IMG/VR virus record: IMGVR_UViG_3300018080_000180
Location: 1 to 64,000 of that record
From: a virus
Reading direction: 5' to 3' (one strand)
DNA: 64,000 bases
Both the position numbers and the translations under genes were made by a program. The notes under the pieces are model-generated. The model did no database searches and was not told where the DNA came from. It worked only from the letters and a program-made list of their open reading frames with translations. This document shows, piece after piece, positions 47,810 through 55,702 of the stretch. Numbering within the stretch: the first letter of the stretch is position 1; each line of letters starts with the position of its first letter.

Positions 47810-48523
47810 TCATTTGTGCCTGATTGTGTATCCGTTACCAGACTTGTCGTAAGCCTTGAACTTGCTGTGCAGCGGCTTCCCGGTGATGATCCGACCATCG
47901 AAAAGCTGCCACGCCCTGTAGTTAAGAACACCCATGTTTCCGTTGATGTGCGGTTTCACAGTACGCAGGTCGCTTACCATAACCTTCAACAGCCTGACCA
48001 TGTCTGGGCGCCTCGCACCTATGATGCCGGCGTTAAGGGCCACACGATCATCGTAGTGCGTGTGGCCGTAGACCCTGCGCTGCTTCTTTCTGATGAATAT
48101 TCCACGATCACCCTCCGATCCAACACACAGATACCCCGGCCTTATGAGCTTGAACGGGTCTCCGTAAAATTCAATGTCGAAAAGATCGCACAGGAAAATC
48201 TCCATCAAGCTCGGATTGCTCGTAATGTACTGAAGGAAGTGAATGTACCGCTGATCATTAAGAGACTGACCAGTCAGGTTCACCCGCTTAAATAATAGCC
48301 CACTGCCAGCACACCTGTTAATGAACTTGCTTGACAACTGGTCGTGGAATATGACAACAGGAAGCCTATGCTTTGCTGCGGTCTCTACAAAGGTAGATAT
48401 CAGCTGGTAGCTGTCTGGCGGAAATGTATGATCAGGCCTGTAATGCTTGCTTACGGGATCTCCGCCTCTGCGCGGCTGCGGATCCCTCGCGCCTGTGAAA
48501 TACGTTGTCAGAATCGATCTCAT
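47810..48523 (-). CDS. Glycosyltransferase, 237 aa
   Basis: AAGGGTG lies before the ATG at 48523. 'RSILTTYFTGARDPQ' is an N-terminal strand, 'MEIFLCDLFDIEFYGDPF' carries the Asp-x-Phe-Asp metal motif, and 'VALNAGIIGARRPDMVRLL' is the acceptor-side segment. The layout is that of DUF616/GT8-like nucleotide-sugar transferases. Its first 92 bases overlap the end of the upstream GT2 gene in another frame. Confidence 0.6.
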   Translation of the reverse strand: MRSILTTYFTGARDPQPRRGGDPVSKHYRPDHTFPPDSYQLISTFVETAAKHRLPVVIFHDQLSSKFINRCAGSGLLFKRVNLTGQSLNDQRYIHFLQYITSNPSLMEIFLCDLFDIEFYGDPFKLIRPGYLCVGSEGDRGIFIRKKQRRVYGHTHYDDRVALNAGIIGARRPDMVRLLKVMVSDLRTVKPHINGNMGVLNYRAWQLFDGRIITGKPLHSKFKAYDKSGNGYTIRHK

Positions 48524-49250
48524 ATATCACCCTTCCGTTGTGCTTAACTCTCGTGTAGCCGCCCTTCCTCATCATCATGTCTATATAGCCAACACGCCTC
48601 GACAGCTGTTTATCGTAAAACTTACTGTTGGTATGACGATGCCCTATGAACGGAGTGTCCATCTGCGCAACACCAATACCAGCCTTCTTTGCCTTTGCAA
48701 AAAAGTCAAGGTGCTCTCCACCGCACTTCAGGTCGGCATCCCATCCACCCATCTTCCTGATCTTGGCAACGTCACCTACCCAGAAGTTGGGAATCATATC
48801 ACAGTACGTAATGCCGCCGCCCTTGCGGTGGGCACCAGAGCGTCGATCGATCTCGGTCCCGTTGATCCGCAGGACTGTCGTATTCCAGTTGGTAGTCCTA
48901 CCCTCTATCCTGCCGCCAAGAATATCGATATCATCGTGTCGCTCCAGAACATCAACCATCTCTCCAAACGGGAACTGCCTGCGAAAGAAAAAATCATCGT
49001 CGAGCAGCATCATGTACTTCGACCTGACCACCTTAAGCATCATATTCCGCTTGGCCGACAGCCCAGAGTCAAACTTCATGTTGATCAGCCTGCCATTAGT
49101 AAGGTGCAGAACAGGCGGAAGTCGACCGTCATTGACCACGATGACAGGAATCGTCTTGGTTATCTCCCGAATAGACGCAACACAGCGAGCCAGAGCGTCG
49201 TTACGCTCGAATGCGGCTATACATATCGTAAGAGCTTCAGAGAGCCGCAT
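48432..49250 (-). CDS. GT2-family glycosyltransferase
   Basis: 272 residues. 'LTICIAAFERNDALARCVAS', 'IPVIVVNDGRLPPV', 'LSAKRNMMLKVVRSKYMMLL' and the metal motif 'LLDDDFFF' are classic GT-A/GT2 features; 'GGWDADLKCGGEHLDFFAKA' is the ED-like catalytic segment. The last 30 codons overlap the next gene, and the tail 'EGSAAAQRRRSRKQALQA' looks like by-product sequence. AAGGAAGG precedes the ATG. Confidence 0.75.
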   Translation of the reverse strand: MRLSEALTICIAAFERNDALARCVASIREITKTIPVIVVNDGRLPPVLHLTNGRLINMKFDSGLSAKRNMMLKVVRSKYMMLLDDDFFFRRQFPFGEMVDVLERHDDIDILGGRIEGRTTNWNTTVLRINGTEIDRRSGAHRKGGGITYCDMIPNFWVGDVAKIRKMGGWDADLKCGGEHLDFFAKAKKAGIGVAQMDTPFIGHRHTNSKFYDKQLSRRVGYIDMMMRKGGYTRVKHNGRVIYEIDSDNVFHRREGSAAAQRRRSRKQALQA

Positions 49251-50154
49251 GGATAGCCTTCCTTATTTCTGACATTCGGGCAATGTTGTCTGCGGCCGAC
49301 CCGGTCTTACGCCCACCCTGTATTGTCCCCAGAGCATTAGCGTACACGGCATCGATGCCTTTTATCTTGTTGATCATGACGTAGTTATTCACACTGTTTG
49401 GCGTCAACCCGCTTGCACAAAACATGACAACCCTCAACGGGCGATTGGCAACCCTGAAAAGCACATTATGCAGCGCCGAACCATGGCAGCCTATGATTAC
49501 ATCATGCTCGTTCACTGCTGCTATCTGCTGCTCTACGGTCTCCAGCTGGGGGTGCGATATCTTCGCACCTATCGAGCACATGAACTCCTCGATCTGATCC
49601 TCACCATGGACCTTCCTCAGCCGGAGCGGCAGCTTACTCCTGCTGAGGTACAGGGGAGCCTTGCGCTTCCGGTACGGCCCCAGCTCCTTGGCTACACTCT
49701 CAAAGAATGCTGCATGGATGGGGTGACAGGACCGACGATTCTCGAACGATGGCAGCGCTATATGGGCCTTCTTGATGGTGGTCCTGCCTGTAGGTGCTTG
49801 AATCTTTGACAGGTGCTTCCGGGTCATTGGACTGATCTTCATGACGCGCAGGACGTTAGTCGAGATCCCCCGGCGTCCGATCACAAGACTCCTCGTTTCC
49901 CCGAAAGCCCATATCCTACTCGATCCCTCAGTGAGAAAATGGCCCCAGTGCGACAGGTCCATAGGAATGAATACTGCATTGCTTACGTGGTTCGACAGAC
50001 CTCTATACAAGCACGCCCGGGGAACCTTAATCTCACCATCTCCGCGAACGAACGTGGATTCCATGATCAACCTGTCATTTGAGCTATAAAGGCGCGGAAT
50101 CCCCTTACCCGGATAATAAACATCCCTTGCAGTGACGAAGCCCGGATTACCCAC
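49237..50154 (-). CDS. GT61 (DUF563)-type glycosyltransferase
   Basis: A GTG at 50154 is chosen, with GGAGG seven bases upstream, giving 305 residues; a TTG at 50232 would add 26 but overlaps the upstream gene by 86 bases. 'LYLSRSKLPLRLRKVHGEDQ' and then 'HPQLETVEQQIAAVNEHDVI' with 'GCHGSALHNVLF' are the conserved GT61 segments. By family it adds xylose or a related sugar. It is part of the carbohydrate block. Confidence 0.7.
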   Translation of the reverse strand: MGNPGFVTARDVYYPGKGIPRLYSSNDRLIMESTFVRGDGEIKVPRACLYRGLSNHVSNAVFIPMDLSHWGHFLTEGSSRIWAFGETRSLVIGRRGISTNVLRVMKISPMTRKHLSKIQAPTGRTTIKKAHIALPSFENRRSCHPIHAAFFESVAKELGPYRKRKAPLYLSRSKLPLRLRKVHGEDQIEEFMCSIGAKISHPQLETVEQQIAAVNEHDVIIGCHGSALHNVLFRVANRPLRVVMFCASGLTPNSVNNYVMINKIKGIDAVYANALGTIQGGRKTGSAADNIARMSEIRKAIHAAL

Positions 50155-50893
50155 GGAGTTGCCTCCGAATGAACCGGGAAACGGTGTCCACCTGATAGGG
50201 GATCTCGTGGTACTCTTCCCCAGCTTCTGCAACCATCCTCTTGAAGACTGGATGCTCCGATACGTGGTTCCATTGCCGATAGAACTCGGGCTTTATCATT
50301 GCTGACAGCCTCTTGAATATCACGGCGTCGCCCTTGTCCTTGCGTTTGCGGATCTCGCCGAGGTGGATCCCGTGGTGGCGCACCTGCCCGGGAGAGTAGT
50401 TCCTGCTGACCTTCAGGCCGGACTCTTCGACCACGCTACGAATTGCCATCTCGTCGTCGTAGTGTCCGTGACCTATCTCGCCGGCAGCCAGCTTGTGCAT
50501 GTACTTGCGCCGTGCATTGAGCGTCTTGGCGTACCACTGGGCATTGACAAAGTTGAGGCCACGCAGGCGCTTGTGGTGATCCCTGCATCGACCCATGATC
50601 GCGTTGCTGTAAGGAAGCCCGGACTGTTTCATCTCCCTGAGGTGGAACGACAGCAGGTCCACCGACTCCTCCATGACCATGATATCGATATCGGTGATCC
50701 ACACATAGTCGTAGTTCCCGGTGACCGTTGCGAGGTGGCGGTACGATGCGGCAGCATACTTCGGCATTCCATCGGGAGGAAGCATTATCTCTATCGTGTA
50801 GTTCGGATATGCTCGCTGAGCACAATACTTGAAAAGCGGAATGTATGCCTTGTACACTCCGCTCGCCGATGTAAGAATAGCTACCTTGGGCAC
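50147..50893 (-). CDS. GT-A glycosyltransferase-like protein
   Basis: Start uncertain: GTG at 50893 is favoured because the N-terminus then reads 'VPKVAILTSASGVYKAYIPL'; a GTG at 50953 would overlap the 54-aa gene. 'GNYDYVWITDIDIMVMEESV' holds the DxD motif, and 'HYDDEMAIRSVVEESGLKV' and 'HHGIHLGE' the acceptor side. About 248 residues. It is in the same block as GT61 and GT2 enzymes. Confidence 0.6.
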   Translation of the reverse strand: MPKVAILTSASGVYKAYIPLFKYCAQRAYPNYTIEIMLPPDGMPKYAAASYRHLATVTGNYDYVWITDIDIMVMEESVDLLSFHLREMKQSGLPYSNAIMGRCRDHHKRLRGLNFVNAQWYAKTLNARRKYMHKLAAGEIGHGHYDDEMAIRSVVEESGLKVSRNYSPGQVRHHGIHLGEIRKRKDKGDAVIFKRLSAMIKPEFYRQWNHVSEHPVFKRMVAEAGEEYHEIPYQVDTVSRFIRRQLRG

Positions 50894-50900
50894 GGATCTT

Positions 50901-51065
50901 TTAAGCGCGAGATTTACGTCTCGCAGGCTTCCGCATTCCGCCCTTCTCGACACCCTTGATCGTCCCCTTGTTCTTTGAAGCGTAGAAGACTCTCTCGCCT
51001 TTCTTCGGGCCGTATTCCTTCTTCATGGACCCCATGATCTTCTTTCCCTTTTTGGTCATCGGCAT
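50901..51065 (-). CDS. Small basic phage protein, 54 aa (common family)
   Basis: GGAG lies seven bases before the ATG. The sequence 'MPMTKKGKKIMGSMKKEYG', 'KGERVFYASKNKGTIKGVE', and a basic tail match a family of 50-60-aa proteins I recall from many phages, function unknown. It is completely overlapped in another frame by the 3' part of the sulfotransferase gene (50914-51065). Its strong match to a known pattern shows that this frame is the real one here. Confidence 0.8.
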   Translation of the reverse strand: MPMTKKGKKIMGSMKKEYGPKKGERVFYASKNKGTIKGVEKGGMRKPARRKSRA

Positions 51066-51681
51066 CGCCATTCTCCTCTGTTAAAAGCTTACGGGCTGCA
51101 GCTACCTTCGAACGGGAAACATTCTTGTAGGCTTCAAGGATATTCCCGGCCAAGGTGCCGGCGTCAGCCCCGTATATAAAATGCATTAAGCTGACAATAA
51201 AGAGCGCAGGCTTTTCAATGATAAAATTGTACTGGGCAATGAAATGATCGTCGGGCTTGTGTTCCTTCAGCCAGTTCGAATACATCATTGTCTTCAGACA
51301 ATAGTTCTGCTTTGCGTTGTCCGGGTTAATAAGGCTGCTGAGGGCCGGAACACCCTTGCCCATAGTCACCCTGCTCTCGACGGCCTCTTCAAGGTTACGG
51401 ACGCACAGGATCGCCTTCCATACCCGCTCTGGCGGGGTTTTCTGCAGAGCCTGAGCAGATACCTTGAGAGCCTTTCCATCGTACTTGCCCTCCGGCAGGC
51501 CGCCCCTGTTCGTGCCATCGGGAAACTCATAGTACCCGAGGGGATTATACTGCTTGAACTCTGAGTTGCCGGCACAGAACTTCGAAGGAGCCACGGGGAA
51601 CCCGAGCAGGTCCAGAGTCTGCATCATCATCGACGTCCCGGTCCTCGGTGCCCCGCATACGATCAATGCGCCCTTAGCCAT
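50914..51681 (-). CDS. Sulfotransferase-like protein with overprinted tail
   Basis: 255 residues. 'KGALIVCGAPRTGTSMMMQT' is the 5'-phosphosulfate P-loop; 'PERVWKAILCVRNLEEAVES' the 3'-phosphate strand and helix. The last 50 residues ('GDADDQKGKEDHGVHEEG ...') are the out-of-frame reading of the 54-aa gene and have no fold of their own. Either the gene has lost its old stop and runs on, or the tail is tolerated. It forms a pair with the sulfotransferase at 47.1-47.8 kb. Confidence 0.7.
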   Translation of the reverse strand: MAKGALIVCGAPRTGTSMMMQTLDLLGFPVAPSKFCAGNSEFKQYNPLGYYEFPDGTNRGGLPEGKYDGKALKVSAQALQKTPPERVWKAILCVRNLEEAVESRVTMGKGVPALSSLINPDNAKQNYCLKTMMYSNWLKEHKPDDHFIAQYNFIIEKPALFIVSLMHFIYGADAGTLAGNILEAYKNVSRSKVAAARKLLTEENGDADDQKGKEDHGVHEEGIRPEERRESLLRFKEQGDDQGCREGRNAEACET

Positions 51682-51877
51682 ACACGGCCTCCTGTACTGC
51701 CTCTTTAAGATTACCTATCGGGAACAGGTTCCTGCTGATTGCATGCGCCAACCTCGGATCCTTCTTGCGAAGCTTCTCGATCAGGTCGCACTGCATCGGA
51801 ACCGGCAGATTCTTCCAGTCTTTCACAGTCGCAGTCAGGCGCCTCACAAAACTCTCTGAGCTCTTCTTCGAGTTCAT
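51674..51877 (-). CDS. Unknown 67-aa helical protein
   Basis: ATGA overlap with the upstream gene and eight-base overlap with the sulfotransferase. Sequence 'RLTATVKDWKNLPVPMQCDL' and 'AHAISRNLFPIGNLKEAVQE' is helical, with no known motif. The tight overlaps support it as a real co-translated gene. Confidence 0.55.
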   Translation of the reverse strand: MNSKKSSESFVRRLTATVKDWKNLPVPMQCDLIEKLRKKDPRLAHAISRNLFPIGNLKEAVQEAVYG

Positions 51878-52167
51878 TCGAAATCCTCCCCTCCTGCTGC
51901 GTCTGGATCAGGACCAAGCTGGCGAGCACTTTCCCTCTCGTGCAGCTCCTTTTCAATTTCCTCAGCCTCTCTTCTTGCGCGTTCACCCTTCTCCTCCTCT
52001 ACGGCAGCCTCCACGATGCGCTTCAGATCAACCATCTCCTCGATTAATTTGACTTCGCGGAACCGTGGCTCGGCAAACTGGATAAAGTGCCTCAGTGCCC
52101 TGAGCATGTTGACAGGGTCAATTTCGTACTGCTTGCGACAGCCCTCAGCCCTTAACTTCACGTTCAA
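51874..52167 (-). CDS. Unknown coiled-coil protein, 97 aa
   Basis: The start may be TTG at 52167 or GTG at 52161 (GGAG nine bases upstream of the latter). The second half is a Glu/Arg/Lys coiled coil ('VEAAVEEEKGERARREAEEI'). It overlaps both neighbours. Function unknown; a terminase- or head-accessory role is possible from location. Confidence 0.5.
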   Translation of the reverse strand: MNVKLRAEGCRKQYEIDPVNMLRALRHFIQFAEPRFREVKLIEEMVDLKRIVEAAVEEEKGERARREAEEIEKELHERESARQLGPDPDAAGGEDFE

Positions 52168-52810
52168 TCGCTCCCTTCAGATCAGAAAACATCTTCTGCA
52201 GAAACCCGGGATCCTTCTGCTCGATGTCATCAAGGTCGAGCTTCAGCCCGTGGTTCTGCCAGAGTATCGCACCCTTCTTCTCGATGAAGCCGCAGCCAAG
52301 CAGCAGCGCACGCCCCTCAGGGGAGCTCTGCTTCCAGCTGGAGACGATATACCGCACGTTGCCGTTGAATAAGGTCTTGGCAACATTCACCAGCTTCTTC
52401 ATGCGGCCCTCTTTGCGATTCTTCGGGCGGGTCCACATATTGTGGATCTCCAGCACACAGTACGGCTTGATCGTCTTCGGCCGAACGAATACGGCGTTAA
52501 GGAACAGGGAGGCAACGATCGTCCCGTTGATGTAGTCGGTAATGTACAGTGGATCGCCCTGATGCGGCTCGATGAAGATGCCATTCTGGCTGGCGAGGGC
52601 CTTCTGGGTACTGGCCTGAATGAGCGGACACTTGTCTGGAAACCCGCCCTTGCTGTTGGCTTTCGTGATGATGTCCTCGCCACCGTCGTCTGCCTTGGGG
52701 TGGCCACACACCAGCTTGTCGCTTGGCATCTCTGTGTAGTGCTCACATTTGCGACACTCGGTAATGAGCTTGTCGCCGTCGACTACCTTTACTTTGCCAT
52801 GTACTCCCAT
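52145..52810 (-). CDS. GNAT-like protein with N-terminal zinc site
   Basis: 221 residues. Residues 18-70 hold four cysteines (CRKCEHY, VCGHP, KCPL), a zinc knuckle. Residues about 85-190 have the strand-helix pattern of GNAT acetyltransferases ('YCVLEIHNMWTRPKNRKEGR' with 'MKKLVNVAKTLF', 'RALLLGCGFIEKKGAILW'). The start has AGGAGG five bases upstream and overlaps the large terminase gene by 22 bases. Substrate unknown. Confidence 0.55.
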   Translation of the reverse strand: MGVHGKVKVVDGDKLITECRKCEHYTEMPSDKLVCGHPKADDGGEDIITKANSKGGFPDKCPLIQASTQKALASQNGIFIEPHQGDPLYITDYINGTIVASLFLNAVFVRPKTIKPYCVLEIHNMWTRPKNRKEGRMKKLVNVAKTLFNGNVRYIVSSWKQSSPEGRALLLGCGFIEKKGAILWQNHGLKLDLDDIEQKDPGFLQKMFSDLKGAIEREVKG

Positions 52811-54831
52811 TCGCTCCTCCTCGGTGCTACGTTCATGCGGCCGCCGCGCATCTTCTCGCGCACCTTGACCTTCCTCTGTGAATATGGTGGCAGCGGGGTC
52901 GGTGAGTCAAATTCACCAGCACCCCGGAGCTCGTTAACAACTATCGCAAGGGCTATACAGTGGGGGTAGCCGTCAGCCGGTATACGCCCATCATACTCCC
53001 AGCCACGATACTGCAGGTCAGTAGCTATGCAGTCGGTATGGACCACGACCCGATTCTCCACAAAGAGCTCACGGGCAAACATGATCGCCGCATTGATGTC
53101 GTACTGCTTGGCCTCGCGGATCCTCATTCTGCGCTTCCGCATCAGCTTTATGGTATTCTCCCCCTTGCTGAACATCTCGCTGTTTCCGAGGATCTTGGTT
53201 GTTTTGCTGAATCCCTTGCCAGCAGCAGCCCTAATCTGCCCTATGATTATCTCAGGCACCGGCCGATCACTTCCAAACTCAGAAACGACAAACAGCTTCC
53301 GGCTGCGCTTCCCCCAGAAGAACCAGTTCCCATGGATCCCGGTGTCCTTCTGCTGAATGACCACACTGTAGAAGTTGAACATATCCGGCTCGACCTCAGT
53401 CCAGTCCAGATCGAAGTCCTTGAACAGCTCACCACTATACTGTGGCCAAACCGACTTCTGGCCAACGAGGAGCTTGTACGCCCCAGACACAGCGTCTATC
53501 TGGTCACGCTTGTTGAGCGGGAATGATCCAGCCTCAGCAAGAAACGCCCTGTTCCATTTACCCCTGACAATGTATACGTGCCCCTGCTCTGCCTTGGCAG
53601 CCCATGTCTTTGCCCTGTCGATCTTACTTCCAGTCGGCCTGTCAGCGTGGAATTCGTACCCATGCAAGAGGGCTCTGTAATGATCCACAGACTCGATGCC
53701 GGCAGACCCGGGCTCCTGCTCTATACCTATCGGGGTATCATGACCGTCCATGGCAGCGTTCTGCTTGACCTTGGCCTCAGTCTTTGCCGGCGTAAGTCTA
53801 AACCGCTCCATGTGGCGTATGTAGAGATCAGGACCATCGAGGCCGCACTTGGCCCCGGCCGTGTAGTCCGGGTCGTCGTCTTCCTTCTCGGGCTCAGTCC
53901 CAGCCTTGTCCCAGTACCTGATCCAGCGAATGCCGCCCGGAACCTCATTCTCCTCGATGATCTTGAACCACAGAGGGTTGAGCATGCCGCCCTTGTAGCT
54001 GATATTCCAGTTACCGTTGAGAAGCCGCTCGCGGTCCACGGCAGCCATGGCCATGAGTGTCGACTTGTAAAAGGGGTCAGCTATCTTACCGAGCGGATTG
54101 TCGTCGATGGTTGATGGAATAAACGTAAGGCTCTTTGGTCCATTCCCTTCGCTGTCCTTCCAACTCTCTTCTACCCATACAATCTCATCATTTATCCGGG
54201 TAAAATACCGAAGAACCCCAGATCGCTCCTGTATGGGCAACCCGGTCTCGTCATCTATCCACCAATCAATAAGATCCCGAACCCACGAGTCTGCGTCGGG
54301 GTTTGTCGTGGCACGCATGTATGGCTTCGCGCCCTTGAACCCTGCCGGCGGACGATTGCGTGACATGAGATAAAAGAACTGACCTTCGGTGAAGTGGGTA
54401 AGCTCATCAAAGCCAATAAACACGTACTGTGCGCCCTGATGATCGAGCTTCGTTTTTTCGTGCTGCATGTGGCTGAACTTTATAAAGCTGTCTGCCGGGA
54501 ACTCCCACTTGAGAAAGTGACCAATAGGGGTGGCGCCGAGCTTCGAGTAGATCTGCGAGGACGTATCCCATAGACCGCCACCAGACGTGATCTGGGGTGA
54601 AGTGCGACGAAAGATAATGCCATTGTAGTTTGGAAGATGAGAATATCTGGCAGCATCAAGCAGGAGCCCGTAGCTCTTCCCGCCATAGGCAGCCCCACCA
54701 TAGATAACTATGTCAGCGGGAGACGCAAGAAACTCTGACTGTGGCCCGGGCTGTGGCGACAGTACGTCAACCCCGCGCTTGGCCGCCTCTACGGCAGCCT
54801 CAGTCATCGATGCATCAAGGGGGGTTGGCAT
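52789..54831 (-). CDS. terL: Terminase large subunit with C-terminal extension
   Basis: 680 residues. Walker A 'YGGAAYGGKSYGLLLDA' (about 43-60), Walker B 'YVFIGFDELTHF' (about 140), then a nuclease domain with 'RYWDKAGTEPEKEDDDPDYT', 'IGIEQEPGSAG' and 'PLNKRDQIDAVSGAYKLL'. A normal terminase would end near residue 470. Here about 200 more residues follow ('GNWFFWGKRSRKLFVVSEFG', 'YRGWEYDGRIPADGYPHCIA') that look like a second, changed RNase H-like nuclease fold. It packages DNA into the prohead. Confidence 0.85.
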   Translation of the reverse strand: MPTPLDASMTEAAVEAAKRGVDVLSPQPGPQSEFLASPADIVIYGGAAYGGKSYGLLLDAARYSHLPNYNGIIFRRTSPQITSGGGLWDTSSQIYSKLGATPIGHFLKWEFPADSFIKFSHMQHEKTKLDHQGAQYVFIGFDELTHFTEGQFFYLMSRNRPPAGFKGAKPYMRATTNPDADSWVRDLIDWWIDDETGLPIQERSGVLRYFTRINDEIVWVEESWKDSEGNGPKSLTFIPSTIDDNPLGKIADPFYKSTLMAMAAVDRERLLNGNWNISYKGGMLNPLWFKIIEENEVPGGIRWIRYWDKAGTEPEKEDDDPDYTAGAKCGLDGPDLYIRHMERFRLTPAKTEAKVKQNAAMDGHDTPIGIEQEPGSAGIESVDHYRALLHGYEFHADRPTGSKIDRAKTWAAKAEQGHVYIVRGKWNRAFLAEAGSFPLNKRDQIDAVSGAYKLLVGQKSVWPQYSGELFKDFDLDWTEVEPDMFNFYSVVIQQKDTGIHGNWFFWGKRSRKLFVVSEFGSDRPVPEIIIGQIRAAAGKGFSKTTKILGNSEMFSKGENTIKLMRKRRMRIREAKQYDINAAIMFARELFVENRVVVHTDCIATDLQYRGWEYDGRIPADGYPHCIALAIVVNELRGAGEFDSPTPLPPYSQRKVKVREKMRGGRMNVAPRRSEWEYMAK

Positions 54832-54838
54832 CCGAACT

Positions 54839-55030
54839 CTACCTGTTCCTCACGATGTCTTCTGAGATGCTCCTCAGCTCATCAGCCTTGCGCTGAAAAG
54901 CAGACTCACCATAGGATAAGCTGTGTCCCTGCATGGACCGAGAAGCATTCTCTGCCCTCATCCCATCTACCTCAACCATTATGGCCGACGCCTCTATTTT
55001 GCGTGCGTATAACCAACCGATATCCGCCAT
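54839..55030 (-). CDS. Unknown 63-aa protein
   Basis: GAGGGGG lies before the ATG. Helical sequence 'LYARKIEASAIMVEVDGMRA' and 'AFQRKADELRSISEDIVRN'. No known family. It directly precedes the terminase gene, eight bases apart. Confidence 0.55.
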   Translation of the reverse strand: MADIGWLYARKIEASAIMVEVDGMRAENASRSMQGHSLSYGESAFQRKADELRSISEDIVRNR

Positions 55031-55033
55031 GAG

Positions 55034-55204
55034 CTACCCCCTCGCTATATCAAGAGCCGTGTTCATCCAGCGCTCTACGTCTTCTGTGTGCTGCTTCCTC
55101 ATCGACTTGATCATACGATTCTGCATGATGATCACATCGATCAATTCCTGCCGGCTCATTTCCGTTTCCGGCTTGCCCATCCATGTGAACTGGGGGTGTT
55201 CCAT
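55034..55204 (-). CDS. Unknown 56-aa protein
   Basis: The ATG at 55204 has GGAG at eight bases. 'PETEMSRQELIDVIIMQNRM' and 'HTEDVERWMNTALDI' are a likely helical pair, a pattern seen in several small phage proteins. The 5' two thirds overlap the end of the upstream gene in another frame. Confidence 0.55.
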   Translation of the reverse strand: MEHPQFTWMGKPETEMSRQELIDVIIMQNRMIKSMRKQHTEDVERWMNTALDIARG

Positions 55205-55385
55205 TTTCAAGACTCCTGATGATGGTTTCGATATCTTCGAGCACGGGGAAGCCCCGCGCCACACAATTCTGAACAGTCCGCAGGAGGGACGCCAGCACCT
55301 GATGCATGGCTGTTACATCACTCACCAAGTAGTACGCCCCCTGCGGACGCTCTCTCATTTTGCATGTGTTCTGAAAACGCCTCAC
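55050..55385 (-). CDS. Unknown 111-aa protein with overprinted C-terminus
   Basis: A GTG at 55385 overlaps the upstream stop (GTGA); an ATG at 55358 is an alternative. Residues 10-65 are protein-like ('GAYYLVSDVTAMHQVLASLL', 'GFPVLEDIETIIRSLENG'); the remainder is read out of frame from the 56-aa gene and becomes His/Glu/Arg-rich. It follows the Acb2-like gene. Function unknown. Confidence 0.5.
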   Translation of the reverse strand: MRRFQNTCKMRERPQGAYYLVSDVTAMHQVLASLLRTVQNCVARGFPVLEDIETIIRSLENGTPPVHMDGQAGNGNEPAGIDRCDHHAESYDQVDEEAAHRRRRALDEHGS

Positions 55386-55702
55386 GTCTCGTGAGTGCCC
55401 TCCACGTCGCGCTCTTCGCGATCCTTGGTCCGGTTGTTGAGATACTCCATAGCAAGCTCAAGGTGATGAAGAGCCTCAGCGTTGTCCTGACACCTGAACC
55501 GCGACTCCTGATAATACCGGATCCTGTCAGCTGCCGCATCGATGATATCCTCAACGAATGCGCCGTTTGGCTCCTTGCGCCCCTCACCACGACCGAGCGG
55601 ACCATTCTGCCAGCCGATAGCAAAGCCACGACCAAACGTGGTGCCGCCGGCAGGGTTGCCATTGGCATCATCAAAGTGCATGCTGCTGATACCCATTCTC
55701 AT
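55382..55702 (-). CDS. Acb2/Tad1-hairpin-like protein (candidate anti-CBASS sponge)
   Basis: 106 residues; GGAGG lies five bases before the ATG, which overlaps the previous stop (ATGA). The order 'FAIGWQNGPLGRGEGRKEPN', 'FVEDIIDAAADRIRYYQESR', 'NAEALHHLELAMEYLNNRT' and final RDVEGTHE matches the pattern NGP-x-G-x-NG ... L-x-x-[FY]Q ... N-x-x-A-x-x-x-L-E-x-A-x-x-WL-x-x-RT-x-x-R-x-x-x-VEGTH of small phage proteins with the Acb2/Tad1 hairpin. Members characterised so far bind cyclic oligonucleotide signals and block CBASS or Thoeris immunity. Activity here is inference. Confidence 0.6.
   Translation of the reverse strand: MRMGISSMHFDDANGNPAGGTTFGRGFAIGWQNGPLGRGEGRKEPNGAFVEDIIDAAADRIRYYQESRFRCQDNAEALHHLELAMEYLNNRTKDREERDVEGTHET

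Noticed and set aside
51711-51986. 91-codon minus-strand frame with Cys and Glu
   Set aside because: It overlaps two better supported genes linked by ATGA and has no ribosome site; its sequence breaks down after the first third.
55318-55674. 118-codon minus-strand frame
   Set aside because: Overlaps the Acb2-like gene completely, is Ser/Arg-rich and lacks a ribosome site.
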